Part shown: positions 27,559-35,400 of the stretch, one piece after another
Layout of the letters: each line of letters starts with the position of its first letter
How positions within the stretch are numbered: position 1 is the first letter of the stretch
Notes under the pieces: generated by a model
Told to the model about the DNA's origin: nothing
What the model saw: the letters and a program-made list of their open reading frames with translations, nothing else
The model's database searches: none
Assembly (NCBI GenBank): GCA_038316435.1
Contig: JBBQAQ010000010.1
Span: forward strand, 1-64,000
Length of the DNA: 64,000 nucleotides
Source: JACJXF01 sp038316435
GTDB lineage: Bacteria > Bacteroidota > Bacteroidia > Bacteroidales > GCA-2748055
Direction: 5' to 3'
Position numbers and translations under genes: made by a program

Positions 27559-27960
27559 CTAATCTATTGTGGAAGCTCTGCGTTCTTTCATACGCATAAA
27601 CTGCTGAATCACAAATTGTCCGAATGTTTTAAGTCCATCGGGATGGTTGGAGACTAGGTTTGTAACGCCAACCTGCATCAGAGATCCAATAAGTTTTCTG
27701 AACAGATTTACTGAAGTACCAACAAATATTTTCTTTGAAAGAAATCCTGTAACAATTCCTCCGGCGGTGCCAAGAAGATTATCAGCAACACCTGGTGATG
27801 TGGTAATATCCTTTAAAGCATTCAAGAAAAGATTAACTGGCTTTAAACTTTCATAGGTAAGGCGGAATTGCTGTTTTAGCACTCGTCCTTTTATAATTTG
27901 TTCGACTTCCAATAACAGGATAGCTTCTTTAAGTTGGGCGGAGGATGTGATATTTTGCAT
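27559..27960 (-). CDS. Conserved hypothetical protein of the stress island
   Basis: A 133-residue protein I do not recognise by function. A helical N-terminal half (LKEAILLLEVEQIIKGRVLKQQFRLTYESLKP) is followed by a moderately hydrophobic stretch around GVADNLLGTAGGIVTGFLSKKIFVGTS and a helical, basic C-terminus (QFVIQQFMRMKERR). It is 6 bases downstream of the holin-like gene and 37 bases upstream of the AI-2E gene on the same strand, which implies one transcript. The Gly-rich segment may associate with the membrane next to its holin-like neighbour. Confidence 0.7.
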   Translation of the reverse strand: MQNITSSAQLKEAILLLEVEQIIKGRVLKQQFRLTYESLKPVNLFLNALKDITTSPGVADNLLGTAGGIVTGFLSKKIFVGTSVNLFRKLIGSLMQVGVTNLVSNHPDGLKTFGQFVIQQFMRMKERRASTID

Positions 27961-27966
27961 AGCTAA

Positions 27967-28308
27967 TTATTTAAGCATCTGGTTAATAATAGAATTACAG
28001 AAATATATTTTTACCCTTTTGTGAAAGAATACATAAAATATAATCCCTGCAAGTACGTAAAACCCAGCTACCACAAAGAATCCTAAGTAGGTTCTACCAA
28101 GAACTTCACCAAGCCAGAAAGCCAGGCCCAGATTCAAAAAGATCATAAATGAAGCTATCAGGACAAAAACGATAGAATTTGGAATCAGGGAGGAGATAAT
28201 TTCTGAAGTTTTATCTACCACCTTAAGTTTTACCAGTTCTAAACCTGATTTGCCGTAATCTTCTGCCTTTTCAATTAGTGATTCCAGCATAGTAGCATTG
28301 TTTTCCAT
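27967..28308 (-). CDS. Holin-superfamily 6 (DUF1469-like) membrane protein
   Basis: A 113-residue protein with an amphipathic N-terminal helix (about 1-40) and two adjacent membrane helices (VFVLIASFMIFLNLGLAFWLG and FFVVAGFYVLAGIIFYVFFHK), ending in a short basic tail. This is the layout of the YqjE/DUF1469 'phage holin' superfamily, which in non-phage settings accompanies YtxH- or ElaB-like stress proteins. There is no phage gene nearby, so a lysis role is unlikely. It is likely co-transcribed with the 133-residue gene. Confidence 0.8.
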   Translation of the reverse strand: MENNATMLESLIEKAEDYGKSGLELVKLKVVDKTSEIISSLIPNSIVFVLIASFMIFLNLGLAFWLGEVLGRTYLGFFVVAGFYVLAGIIFYVFFHKRVKIYFCNSIINQMLK

Positions 28309-28329
28309 TTTCGTTTGGTTTATTATTAT

Positions 28330-28350
28330 GGGCTTTCAGCCCGAATTTTT
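28330..28350. terminator. Small hairpin between the cupin-like and holin-like genes
   Basis: GGGCT (28330-28334) and AGCCC (28338-28342) form a short GC stem, followed by GAATTTTTT on the plus strand. On the minus strand, which is the coding strand here, it lies 22 bases before the holin-like ATG. It could be a weak terminator or part of the palindromic GGGCTTAAGCCC family also seen at 29666. Confidence 0.35.
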
Positions 28351-28462
28351 TGTTTACAGAATATTCAAACCCTAATGCCAAAAATGGCTTCTCTTTTGTT
28401 TACCATGAAGATAATGGGGATGCGCAACATACTTATTTGCGGAAATTCATTTAAACCAACTG

Positions 28463-28861
28463 CTAAATATTTGAGTTTGCCGTTGTTAAAAGGAAAACCG
28501 TTTCCTCATCTGATGTAAGACTGTACTTTATATTTTCATGCAGGGTAAGCATCTGACCCTTATCAATCCTTACCGATTCTTTTTTTGTATGAAAATCAAG
28601 TTTGCCCTCGAGTATCTGAAATGTGATGGAATCATTTGACTGATAGGAGCTTATTTCTGTTTCACCATGCAATGCCGTAAGCACAATTTGTTTTTCCGGA
28701 CTTTTCAGAAGTATCATTGCATCAAGACTTCCCTTTTTCCAAGATTGACTATGTTTCATATTTTCAATCAAGGTTGGGAGATCGAAGGTAAAAAACATCG
28801 AGTTTTCAGGTCCATCTGCTTTAAAAAGCAGTGATTTGGATTTGGTTTTTTCTTTAAACAT
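28463..28861 (-). CDS. Cupin-like protein of unknown function
   Basis: A 132-residue soluble protein whose C-terminal half looks like a cupin barrel: KQIVLTALHGETEISSYQSNDSITFQILEGKLDFHTKKESVRIDKGQMLTLHENIKYSL. The second cupin motif (GxxxxLxxN/H) is present but the His residues of the first metal-binding motif are not, so metal binding is doubtful. The N-terminal part is rich in Lys, Ser and Phe. It stands alone within the minus-strand stress island, with gaps of ~150 bases on both sides. Confidence 0.7.
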   Translation of the reverse strand: MFKEKTKSKSLLFKADGPENSMFFTFDLPTLIENMKHSQSWKKGSLDAMILLKSPEKQIVLTALHGETEISSYQSNDSITFQILEGKLDFHTKKESVRIDKGQMLTLHENIKYSLTSDEETVFLLTTANSNI

Positions 28862-29010
28862 GGTTTTTTTCTTTAAATGGTTGAGTCCACCTCGAAAACT
28901 TCTTCCTGCACAGATATACTCATACTAACTATTCATTAACCCCTTAACAAAAGCTGCGGAAGTTTTTTAGATTTCAGGTTATCGGGGCAGACTCAATTTT
29001 CATTAACACT

Positions 29011-29289
29011 TTAGTTTTTTGCAGTTTTAAAGTCATTTTTAACTTCTTCTGCTTTTGCCTTTGCTTTATCTGTAAAATCAGATACATCCTCTTTTACTTT
29101 TTCAAATTTGTCAGAAACGCTTTCCAGAAATTCATTAAATTTTTCCTGCAGATCATCAGAATATTCATTGCCTTTTTTTACAATTTTTTTCCGGGTTTCT
29201 GATCCTTTATTTGGAGCCATAAGAACACCTAATAATGCGCCAGCAGCAACGCCAGCCAATACGCCTAATAAAACTTTTCCTGTACTCAT
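29011..29289 (-). CDS. YtxH-domain stress protein
   Basis: A 92-residue protein with the YtxH signature: one Gly/Ala-rich helix at the N-terminus (KVLLGVLAGVAAGALLGVLMAPNKGSETRKKI) followed by a long charged amphipathic helix (FNEFLESVSDKFEKVKEDVSD, KAKAKAEEVK). YtxH proteins are membrane-associated general-stress proteins in Firmicutes and common in Bacteroidota. It lies 22 bases downstream of the small double-anchored protein gene, likely in one transcript. Confidence 0.85.
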   Translation of the reverse strand: MSTGKVLLGVLAGVAAGALLGVLMAPNKGSETRKKIVKKGNEYSDDLQEKFNEFLESVSDKFEKVKEDVSDFTDKAKAKAEEVKNDFKTAKN

Positions 29290-29311
29290 GATTTTAGTTT
29301 TTATACAATGT

Positions 29312-29632
29312 TTATAATAAAATAATAAGAAGCAATAAAATGATTACAATGGCACCAACTGAAAGATAAAGTCCATCGCCGATTTCGTTAAGCTGAGATT
29401 TGATTGAACGAACCTCAACACGTAAATCCTTTTTCTCAGATGATTTCAATTCTGATTTATCTAAACTGTTAATCTCATCTAATCTTAACAGTAAAGCTTT
29501 TACCTCTGCGGATTCTTCACGTTTTACTACAGTGATAGTAGATCCGGGATCTGTGTCTGACGCACGGGTCAGAACCGGGTTTACTGTTAACAGCAACCCC
29601 GTTGCCATTAATCCAAAAATGATTTTTTTCAT
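29312..29632 (-). CDS. Small secreted or membrane protein with C-terminal helix
   Basis: A 106-residue protein with a signal peptide (MKKIIFGLMATGLLLTVNPVLTRA), a charged helical middle (EVKALLLRLDEINSLDKSEL...RVEVRSIKSQLNEI) and a C-terminal membrane helix (YLSVGAIVIILLLLIILL) with no tail. It should sit in the inner membrane with its helical part in the periplasm. The function is unknown; related small proteins accompany YtxH and lmo0937-type genes in Bacteroidota. It is directly upstream of the YtxH gene. Confidence 0.75.
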   Translation of the reverse strand: MKKIIFGLMATGLLLTVNPVLTRASDTDPGSTITVVKREESAEVKALLLRLDEINSLDKSELKSSEKKDLRVEVRSIKSQLNEIGDGLYLSVGAIVIILLLLIILL

Positions 29633-29665
29633 TGTGTTAACTTTTTTCTTTTTCCTTTTATAATT

Positions 29666-29681
29666 CCGGGCTTAAGCCCGG
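29666..29681. repeat. Perfect 16-bp palindrome CCGGGCTTAAGCCCGG
   Basis: It is fully self-complementary and GC-rich within A/T-rich DNA, 33 bases upstream of the minus-strand gene at 29312-29632. It resembles the cores GGGCTTTCAGCCC at 28330 and GGGGTTTAAACCCC inside the 107-bp repeats. It may be a REP-like site or a terminator for the lmo0937-type genes upstream. Confidence 0.5.
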
Positions 29682-29733
29682 GTACCTTTTTGGTATAATA
29701 CTTTTTCGCTTCAGTTGCGCTTTGTATTTACCT

Positions 29734-29889
29734 TTATAGTATACTTCTTCCCTGAATAACCCTAAGAATCACAGCAATAAGTGCGATAACTAACAGAATG
29801 TGAATGATACCGCCGACACCGTATCCTACAAATCCTATAAGCCATGCAATTATTAAGATCACAGCTATTACATAAAGTAGATTTCCCAT
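29734..29889 (-). CDS. lmo0937-type membrane mini-protein, copy A
   Basis: A 51-residue protein (MGNLLYVIAVILIIAWLIG...) almost entirely composed of two membrane helices. The short hinge GFVGYGVGGIIH and the tail RVIQGRSIL identify the lmo0937-family small stress membrane proteins. Frame and start are clear: an ATG preceded by an A/T-rich leader and a TAA stop, with the three copies agreeing in this frame only. It is the most divergent of the three tandem copies. The function is unknown; the family is induced in envelope or osmotic stress in several phyla. Confidence 0.85.
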   Translation of the reverse strand: MGNLLYVIAVILIIAWLIGFVGYGVGGIIHILLVIALIAVILRVIQGRSIL

Positions 29890-30039
29890 TTTCTTTGATT
29901 TTAAGTCGTTATTATTTAAAACTTGTTTATTTCAATATTTAATCTGAACCCTAGTGTTGCCCCACACCAAGCATTTTTGTTAATGTGGTGTTGCTTTGGT
30001 ATAATACGTTTTCGCTTCGTCTGCGATTAGTGATACCCT

Positions 30040-30195
30040 TTATAATACTTTTCTTCCCTGAAGAACTTGGACGATCACAGCAATAAGTGCGATAACTAAC
30101 AGAACGTGAATAATACCACCGACTCCGTATCCAATAAATCCTATCGCCCATGCAATAATCAATATTACAGCGATGATGTAAAGTAGATTTCCCAT
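30040..30195 (-). CDS. lmo0937-type membrane mini-protein, copy B
   Basis: 51 residues (MGNLLYIIAVILIIAWAIG...), ending in VQVLQGRKVL. The two helices and GFIGYGVGGIIH hinge match copies A and C; at the protein level it is nearly identical to C (Ile for Val at residue 7). It was amplified by the tandem duplication at 29890-30547. A longer overlapping frame on the same strand beginning MGDRIYW is a frame shadow of this gene. Confidence 0.85.
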   Translation of the reverse strand: MGNLLYIIAVILIIAWAIGFIGYGVGGIIHVLLVIALIAVIVQVLQGRKVL

Positions 30196-30343
30196 TTTCT
30201 TTGTTTTTAAATTGTTTTTATTTAAAACTTGTTTATTTCAATATTTAATCTGAACCCTAGTGTTGCCTTACACCAAGCATTTTTGTAATGTGGTGTTGCT
30301 TTGGTATAATACGTTTCGCTTCGTCTGCGATTAGTGATACCCT

Positions 30344-30499
30344 TTATAATACTTTTCTTCCCTGAAGAACTTGGACGATCACAGCAATAAGTGCGATAAC
30401 TAAGAGAACGTGAATAATACCTCCGACTCCGTATCCAATAAATCCTATCGCCCATGCGATTATCAAGATTACAGCGATGACATAAAGTAGATTTCCCAT
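30344..30499 (-). CDS. lmo0937-type membrane mini-protein, copy C
   Basis: 51 residues (MGNLLYVIAVILIIAWAIG...), ending in VQVLQGRKVL. It is the first of the three copies in transcription order, starting 49 bases after the stop of the intact barrel gene, and probably the original arrangement. Near-identity of B and C at DNA level indicates a recent duplication or gene conversion. Confidence 0.85.
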   Translation of the reverse strand: MGNLLYVIAVILIIAWAIGFIGYGVGGIIHVLLVIALIAVIVQVLQGRKVL

Positions 30500-30547
30500 T
30501 TTTTTTGTTTTTAAGTGGTTTTTATTTAAAGCTTGCTTGTTTCAATA

Positions 30548-31186
30548 TTAAAATCTGAACCCTACTGTTCCCTGATACCAGACATTTTTGTACCGTGGTG
30601 TAGTTGAGGTACCATCGCCGTTATTATTCTGAATATCCCACCCGGCACGTACTCCAATTACTATATTGCTCAAATTGAAATCCAGTCCACCTAAGAAACA
30701 AAGAATGTTTTTCCGGATGTTTTCGTTTTTAAATTCCTGTTCCTGATCGAAATTTATTGGTGCACCTGTGTATGCATCGTTTTGTTTAATAAGGTAGGAG
30801 TATTGTGGGCCTGCAAGAATGGTCAATCCTGCGCTTGGTTTAAGTGCAATTAATAATGGAACATCAATAAAACTGGTAGTCCTTTTAAATTCATAAGGAA
30901 GACTCAGGATATTACCTGTGGCACGAAATCCTTTTTGTGAAAACAATATTTCAGGTTGTATACCTAAATATTTACCGATGGGAATGGCTAGAAATGCACC
31001 TGTTGCCAGGCCAAGTTTTGGATCGGCACTAAATTGATCACCCTGTGTGTCATAAACATTGGAATAATTCATTCCGATTTTAAGTCCAAACTGCATCTGT
31101 TCGCGTAGATCGACAACAGTTTCCTGAGCGTTGATGTTATAAGCGATAAAAACAGTTGCTGTAATTAATAAAATAATCTTTTTCAT
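30548..31186 (-). CDS. Porin-like outer-membrane beta-barrel protein
   Basis: A 212-residue protein with a signal peptide (MKKIILLITATVFIAYNINAQ) and a small barrel of the OmpA-like/PorT 'outer membrane protein beta-barrel' type. Diagnostic are the MQFGLKIGMNYSNV opening strand, GAFLAIPIGKYLGIQPEILFSQKG, and the terminal strand ending in Phe (GTVGFRF), the usual barrel-assembly signal. It probably sits in the outer membrane with ~8 strands. It is followed by the mini-gene array, which contains partial copies of this gene's 3' end. The lipoprotein gene upstream is 55 bases away. Confidence 0.85.
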   Translation of the reverse strand: MKKIILLITATVFIAYNINAQETVVDLREQMQFGLKIGMNYSNVYDTQGDQFSADPKLGLATGAFLAIPIGKYLGIQPEILFSQKGFRATGNILSLPYEFKRTTSFIDVPLLIALKPSAGLTILAGPQYSYLIKQNDAYTGAPINFDQEQEFKNENIRKNILCFLGGLDFNLSNIVIGVRAGWDIQNNNGDGTSTTPRYKNVWYQGTVGFRF

Positions 31187-31241
31187 GATAGTTTTTTAAA
31201 ATGGTTTATTGATATACTAATTGGTTTATAGTTTCGACTAA

Positions 31242-31700
31242 TTATTTGCTTTTCACTGTAAAATTTTTCAAAGCAGTTCCAATATCTTCCAGATCCTTTA
31301 CAAACTCAGCTCTAAATGAAGCCCATTTGTCTTGCTCATCATTTTTATAGTCAGCAAGTTTCTTTTTGATATCTGTATTTTTTTGTTCAAGTTCAGTAAG
31401 TTTTTGCTCATAGACTGCTCTGTTTTCGGCTTTCTCGCTTGCAATTCTCACTTTAAACTCCGCAATGCTTTTTTCATATGCCAGCATGCTTTCTTCAGAT
31501 TCCTTTTTGAATTTCTGATAATCAGATATCGAATCTTTAATAGTTTGATTCAGATCGTATTTTGCTTCAACGACTTCAATTTTTGCATTTTGCAATTTAT
31601 TCTCTGCGTTTTCTACTTTTTTAACCGATGACTGGCATCCGTTTAAAATAGTTCCTGCTATAATTGTTGAGAGAGTCAGAAATAATAATTTGAAATTCAT
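31242..31700 (-). CDS. Coiled-coil lipoprotein
   Basis: I place the start at 31700 (MNFKLLFLTLSTIIAGTILNGC), 21 codons after a possible upstream ATG, because this gives a clean lipoprotein signal with lipobox LNGC. The mature ~130 residues are almost all charged helix (KKVENAENKLQNAKIEVVEAKYDL..., EKSIAEFKVRIASEKAENRAVYEQKLTELEQKN), a long coiled coil resembling spacer or surface lipoproteins that bridge the envelope. The function is unknown. The promoter at 31744-31799 has the shared stress-type layout, so it is probably controlled with cbpA, csbD and the cupin gene. Confidence 0.8.
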   Translation of the reverse strand: MNFKLLFLTLSTIIAGTILNGCQSSVKKVENAENKLQNAKIEVVEAKYDLNQTIKDSISDYQKFKKESEESMLAYEKSIAEFKVRIASEKAENRAVYEQKLTELEQKNTDIKKKLADYKNDEQDKWASFRAEFVKDLEDIGTALKNFTVKSK

Positions 31701-31743
31701 TAGAATGGTTTTATGTGTTGACTTTTTGTTTAAAATGATATAA

Positions 31744-31799
31744 CAAAGGTGGCCCCCTTTCAAATTAGAAGCATTACATAACTTTGGTAATTTGTTACA
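31744..31799 (-). promoter_or_regulatory. Shared stress-type promoter of the lipoprotein gene
   Basis: On the plus strand: CAAAGGTG at 31744-31751 (minus-strand CACCTTTG), TTACA at 31774 (30 bases on) and TTACA at 31795 (21 further). The distal box sits in the 18-base word GTTACATCATTCACACAT (31794-31811), identical to the cbpA site. The ATG is 44 bases from the -7-like box. Confidence 0.7.
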
Positions 31800-31989
31800 T
31801 CATTCACACATAAAAAATCCCCCGTTAAAATTGTTTTTGAGACAACTGTTACCGAGGGAGTTAAGAAAGTTGGCGGGAGTTCGTTCAATCAGAAAAATCA
31901 GGAACTGCGGCTATGAAATTTTATTTCCTTTAGAAAAGATTATGTGTATTGTTGAGGCCTGCTTCATAAAATCGCAGGTGGAATCAATT

Positions 31990-32424
31990 TCAGATTCTTT
32001 CCATATACCAATTCAATGCTTTTTCAATTTTTTTGGTATGAAAAATGGTGGTAATGGTTTTTTGAAGTCTTATAAAAGCTGTTTCGCTTTTTACAATATA
32101 ATCAGCAGCCTTGTGGTGCATGCAGTTCACTGCTACATCAATTTTATCCTGGGAAGAAAGCATTATTACAGGTATTTCCGAATTAAATTCTTTTATACGG
32201 TCGAGAGTTTCAATACCATTTATAGCTCCTTGCTCTATCCCGTCAAGATGATAGTCTAAGATAATAACATCCGGATTATATGATAAATTTTTGAGGCAAA
32301 GCTCACCTGTGGCATAGGTTTCAACTAGGATATCTGCATTTTCCATGAATTCTATTTCCAATAATTTTAAATACAATTCGTCATCATCGACTAGGAAAAG
32401 CTTTATTTTACTTTCTGCTGTCAT
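31990..32424 (-). CDS. Stand-alone response regulator receiver protein
   Basis: A 144-residue CheY-like protein without an output domain. The acidic pocket is LVDDD (about 10-14), the phosphoacceptor Asp is in ILDYHLD (about 56), Ser/Thr in MLSSQD and Lys in YIVKSE. It starts 2 bases after the end of the giant hybrid kinase gene, so it is almost certainly its partner and may relay or compete for phosphate. Unusually, the loop after the phosphoacceptor is lengthened (DGIEQGAINGIE). The gap to the next gene (31701-31989) contains only its promoter. Confidence 0.88.
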   Translation of the reverse strand: MTAESKIKLFLVDDDELYLKLLEIEFMENADILVETYATGELCLKNLSYNPDVIILDYHLDGIEQGAINGIETLDRIKEFNSEIPVIMLSSQDKIDVAVNCMHHKAADYIVKSETAFIRLQKTITTIFHTKKIEKALNWYMERI

Positions 32425-32426
32425 CT

Positions 32427-35400
32427 CTAAGTGTTTTTAATTGTATTAAACTCTTCTTCCAATTCCTGACAAGCCTGCAAACAAACGGTTTCGATCTGAA
32501 TAACCATTTCGGAAACCCCATCGGAAAGTAGCTGTGTGCTTGCAAAATCCTGTACTTTTTTTGCCATAATCTCAAAATCCGCATTAATTCCAACAATTGC
32601 AAAGGAAGGAATCATTTTATGAACCGCAGCATAAAGTGAGGTCCAATTTTTATCCCTGTAGCTGTTTTTCATTTCGTTAATTAAACGTGGAGTTTGCTCC
32701 AGATATAATGAGATCATTTGCATCATTAAAGCGGGATTGGATTTAGTGCAACGATTCAAATACTCCATATCGGTACAACGTACAATCTCTGCATTAATGA
32801 CTTTATATTCTTTGGATGCCGAAAGAAGCAATTTCTTCTTCACAAGATCCATAATTTTAGTGTGCAATAATCGTTCATCAACAGGTTTTGAAATGTAGTC
32901 GTTCATCCCTACAGCATTGCATTTTGCTAAATCCACTGTGGTAACATCAGCAGTTAGAGCAATGATAGGTATTTTTGAATTCATGATTTTGCGAATATAT
33001 TCTGTAGCTTCAAATCCGTTCATTTCAGGCATTTGTAAATCCATCAATACAATATCGTAATTTCCGGCCTCCAATTTCTCAACGGCTATTTTCCCATTGC
33101 CTGCAATTTCACACTCAAAACCAAAATCGTCCAATAAAGTTCTCATTAATAATTGGTTAAGTGCTATATCTTCGACAACCAATACTTTTATATCCTTTAC
33201 CTCAATATCTAATTCAATTACTTCAGTCTCCTGGTCAGGAATGTCTTTTGTTTTAAAAAATGGCAATGTAAAACTAAAAACCGAACCTTCATCAAGTTTA
33301 CTTTTAACACTTATGGTTCCACCCTGAGGTATAACCAATTGTTTTACTATGGCGAGGCCTAACCCAGTTCCGCCATACAACCTTGATGTAGAGCTTGAAG
33401 CTTGCTGAAAATTTTCAAAAATCCTTTCAATTTTGGGCTCTGCAATACCAATCCCTGTATCCGCAACCGAAAATTTAACAGTTACTTTCTCATCATCTTC
33501 TGAAAGTAATTGTGTACTAACGGTTATTTTTCCTTTTGTGGTAAATTTAACAGCATTGCTGATAAGATTCAGGATTATCTGATGTAATCTAACCGGATCA
33601 CCCATCAGAACCTCAGGAATTTTGGTATCGAACTCCCTTATAAGCTTTATATTCTTCTCCTGTATTTTTGTTTCAAATAAATGAATCATGGCGGAAAGAG
33701 AAAGTGCCATTTTGAACGGATTCTGTTCAAAAGTCATTTTTCCTGCATCTACTTTTGCTAGGTCTAATATGTCGTTGATAAGCACGATCAATGAATCGCC
33801 GCTCATTTTAATTGCAGTTAGATATTCGCGTTGTTTAGCAGACAATTCAGTTTTCAGAATCACTTTGGTAAAACCGATGATCGCATTCATAGGAGTGCGG
33901 ATTTCATGGCTCATATTCGACAAAAACTGCTGTTTTGCCTTTACTGCATTTTCTGCAATACGAGTAGCATTTTCAGCTTTTATTTTCGCTTCCTCAGCAA
34001 TTCCTGTTGCTAGTTCGGCAAAAACAATAGCTTCAGATAATTCGGTTGCGATTCTTTTTTGCTCGGTAATATCTCTGGCTACAACTACTGCGCCTAAAAC
34101 ATTTCCCTGAATATCCTTATAAACAGAGCCGTTAAACAGTACATCAGTATTTTTGTAATCTTTTATTGTTAGAGGGTAATTGGCAACATAGCCTCTCGCA
34201 AAAACCTCCTGGTAAACCTTACGCGCTTTAAGTGGATCAGTAAAATAATTAAAAAAATCAGTTCCAATCAGTTTTTCCCTTGTCAGGCCAGTAATTGTTG
34301 CTGAGGCATTATTCAAGTCGGTTATTTTTCCTTCTGGACTAATCGTAAATAATGGATCAAGACTCGCTTCAATAAGGCTTCTTGTATATTGGGAAGCAAC
34401 CATTTGCGCTGTTACATCTCTGGCAACAATTACCACTCCCAATACATTTCCTTTGGTATCTTTATAAACTGACCCATTAAAAAGCACATCAGTAAGTTTG
34501 CCGTTTTTGTGGCGAATGGTGAGTGGATAATCGGCTACGGATCCCTTTTCAAAAACTTCCTGATAAACCTTCTGTGCCATCTTTGGCTCTGTAAAATACT
34601 CGAAGAATTCAGTTCCTGTAAGCTTTTCACGGGATATTCCAGTAATATTTGCCAGAGCAGCATTCATATCCGTTATCTTACCTTCAGGACTAATGGTAAT
34701 CAGTGGATCGAGACTTGCCTCAATAAGACTCAGTGAATACTGGGATGCCAGCTTCTCGTATTGATTTGATTCAGAAAGTTCTTTATTTACTATTTCCCTT
34801 TTTACCTTTTCCCTTTTTTGAAAATCCAATTCAATATCGGCAACAACTAACTCCGCTGCACGCTTTTCCTTTTCTCCAGTTTGATAATGCAACTCTTTAT
34901 TTGCAATAATTAATTCTGAAGCACGCTTTTCTTTTTCCTCATTCTGGAATTGGAGCTCTTCATTAGCAATGATAAGTTCTGCAGCCCGCTTTTCTTTTTC
35001 TGAATTTTGAAAAATAAGTTCTTTGTTAGCTATGATTAATTCGGCAGCTCTTTTCTCTTTTTCATCATTCTGCAATGCCAGTTCTATGTTGGCAATTCCT
35101 AATTCATCCGCACGTTTTTCTTTCTCTTTATTTTGAAATGCTAGTTCCTTGTTGGCAATGATTAATTCTTTTGCGCGCTTCTCTTTCTCTAGGTTTTGAT
35201 AGGCCAATTCCTTATTAGCTATCCCTAATTCATCCGCACGTTTTTCTTTCTCTTTGTTTTGAAAGGCCAACTCCTTGTTAGCAACGCCTAATTCATCCGC
35301 GCGGTTTTCTTTCTCTTTATTTTGAAATGCCAGTTCCTTGTTGGCAATGATTAATTCTTTTGCGCGCTTCTCTTTCTCTAGGTTTTGAAAGGCCAATTCC

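Larger units (their letters stand above)
29890..30547 (-). repeat. Tandem ~305-bp duplications carrying a porin tail plus a mini-gene
   Basis: The spacers between the three mini-genes are near-identical. Each begins, in gene direction, with a shortened copy of the last ~20 codons of the upstream barrel gene (translating ...YKNAWxxATLGFR; the intact gene ends in RYKNVWYQGTVGFRF). A TTTAAA-rich leader and the mini-gene follow. The barrel-gene tails lie at about 29950-29993 and 30250-30292. The unit therefore arose by duplication of 'end of barrel gene + mini-gene', leaving 3' fragments of the barrel gene behind. Confidence 0.75.

Noticed and set aside
27967..28308. Holin-like gene as evidence of a prophage
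   Set aside because: No endolysin, structural, integrase or att sequences nearby; this holin superfamily is common in stress operons.
29951..30455. Two minus-strand frames beginning MGDRIYW (66 and 77 residues)
   Set aside because: They are the wrong frame across the lmo0937-type genes; the three copies agree as two-helix membrane proteins in the other frame.
31792..32259. A 155-residue plus-strand reading frame opposite the response regulator
   Set aside because: It is mostly antisense to a well-supported receiver domain gene and has a Cys/Phe/His-rich, family-less composition; a shadow frame.
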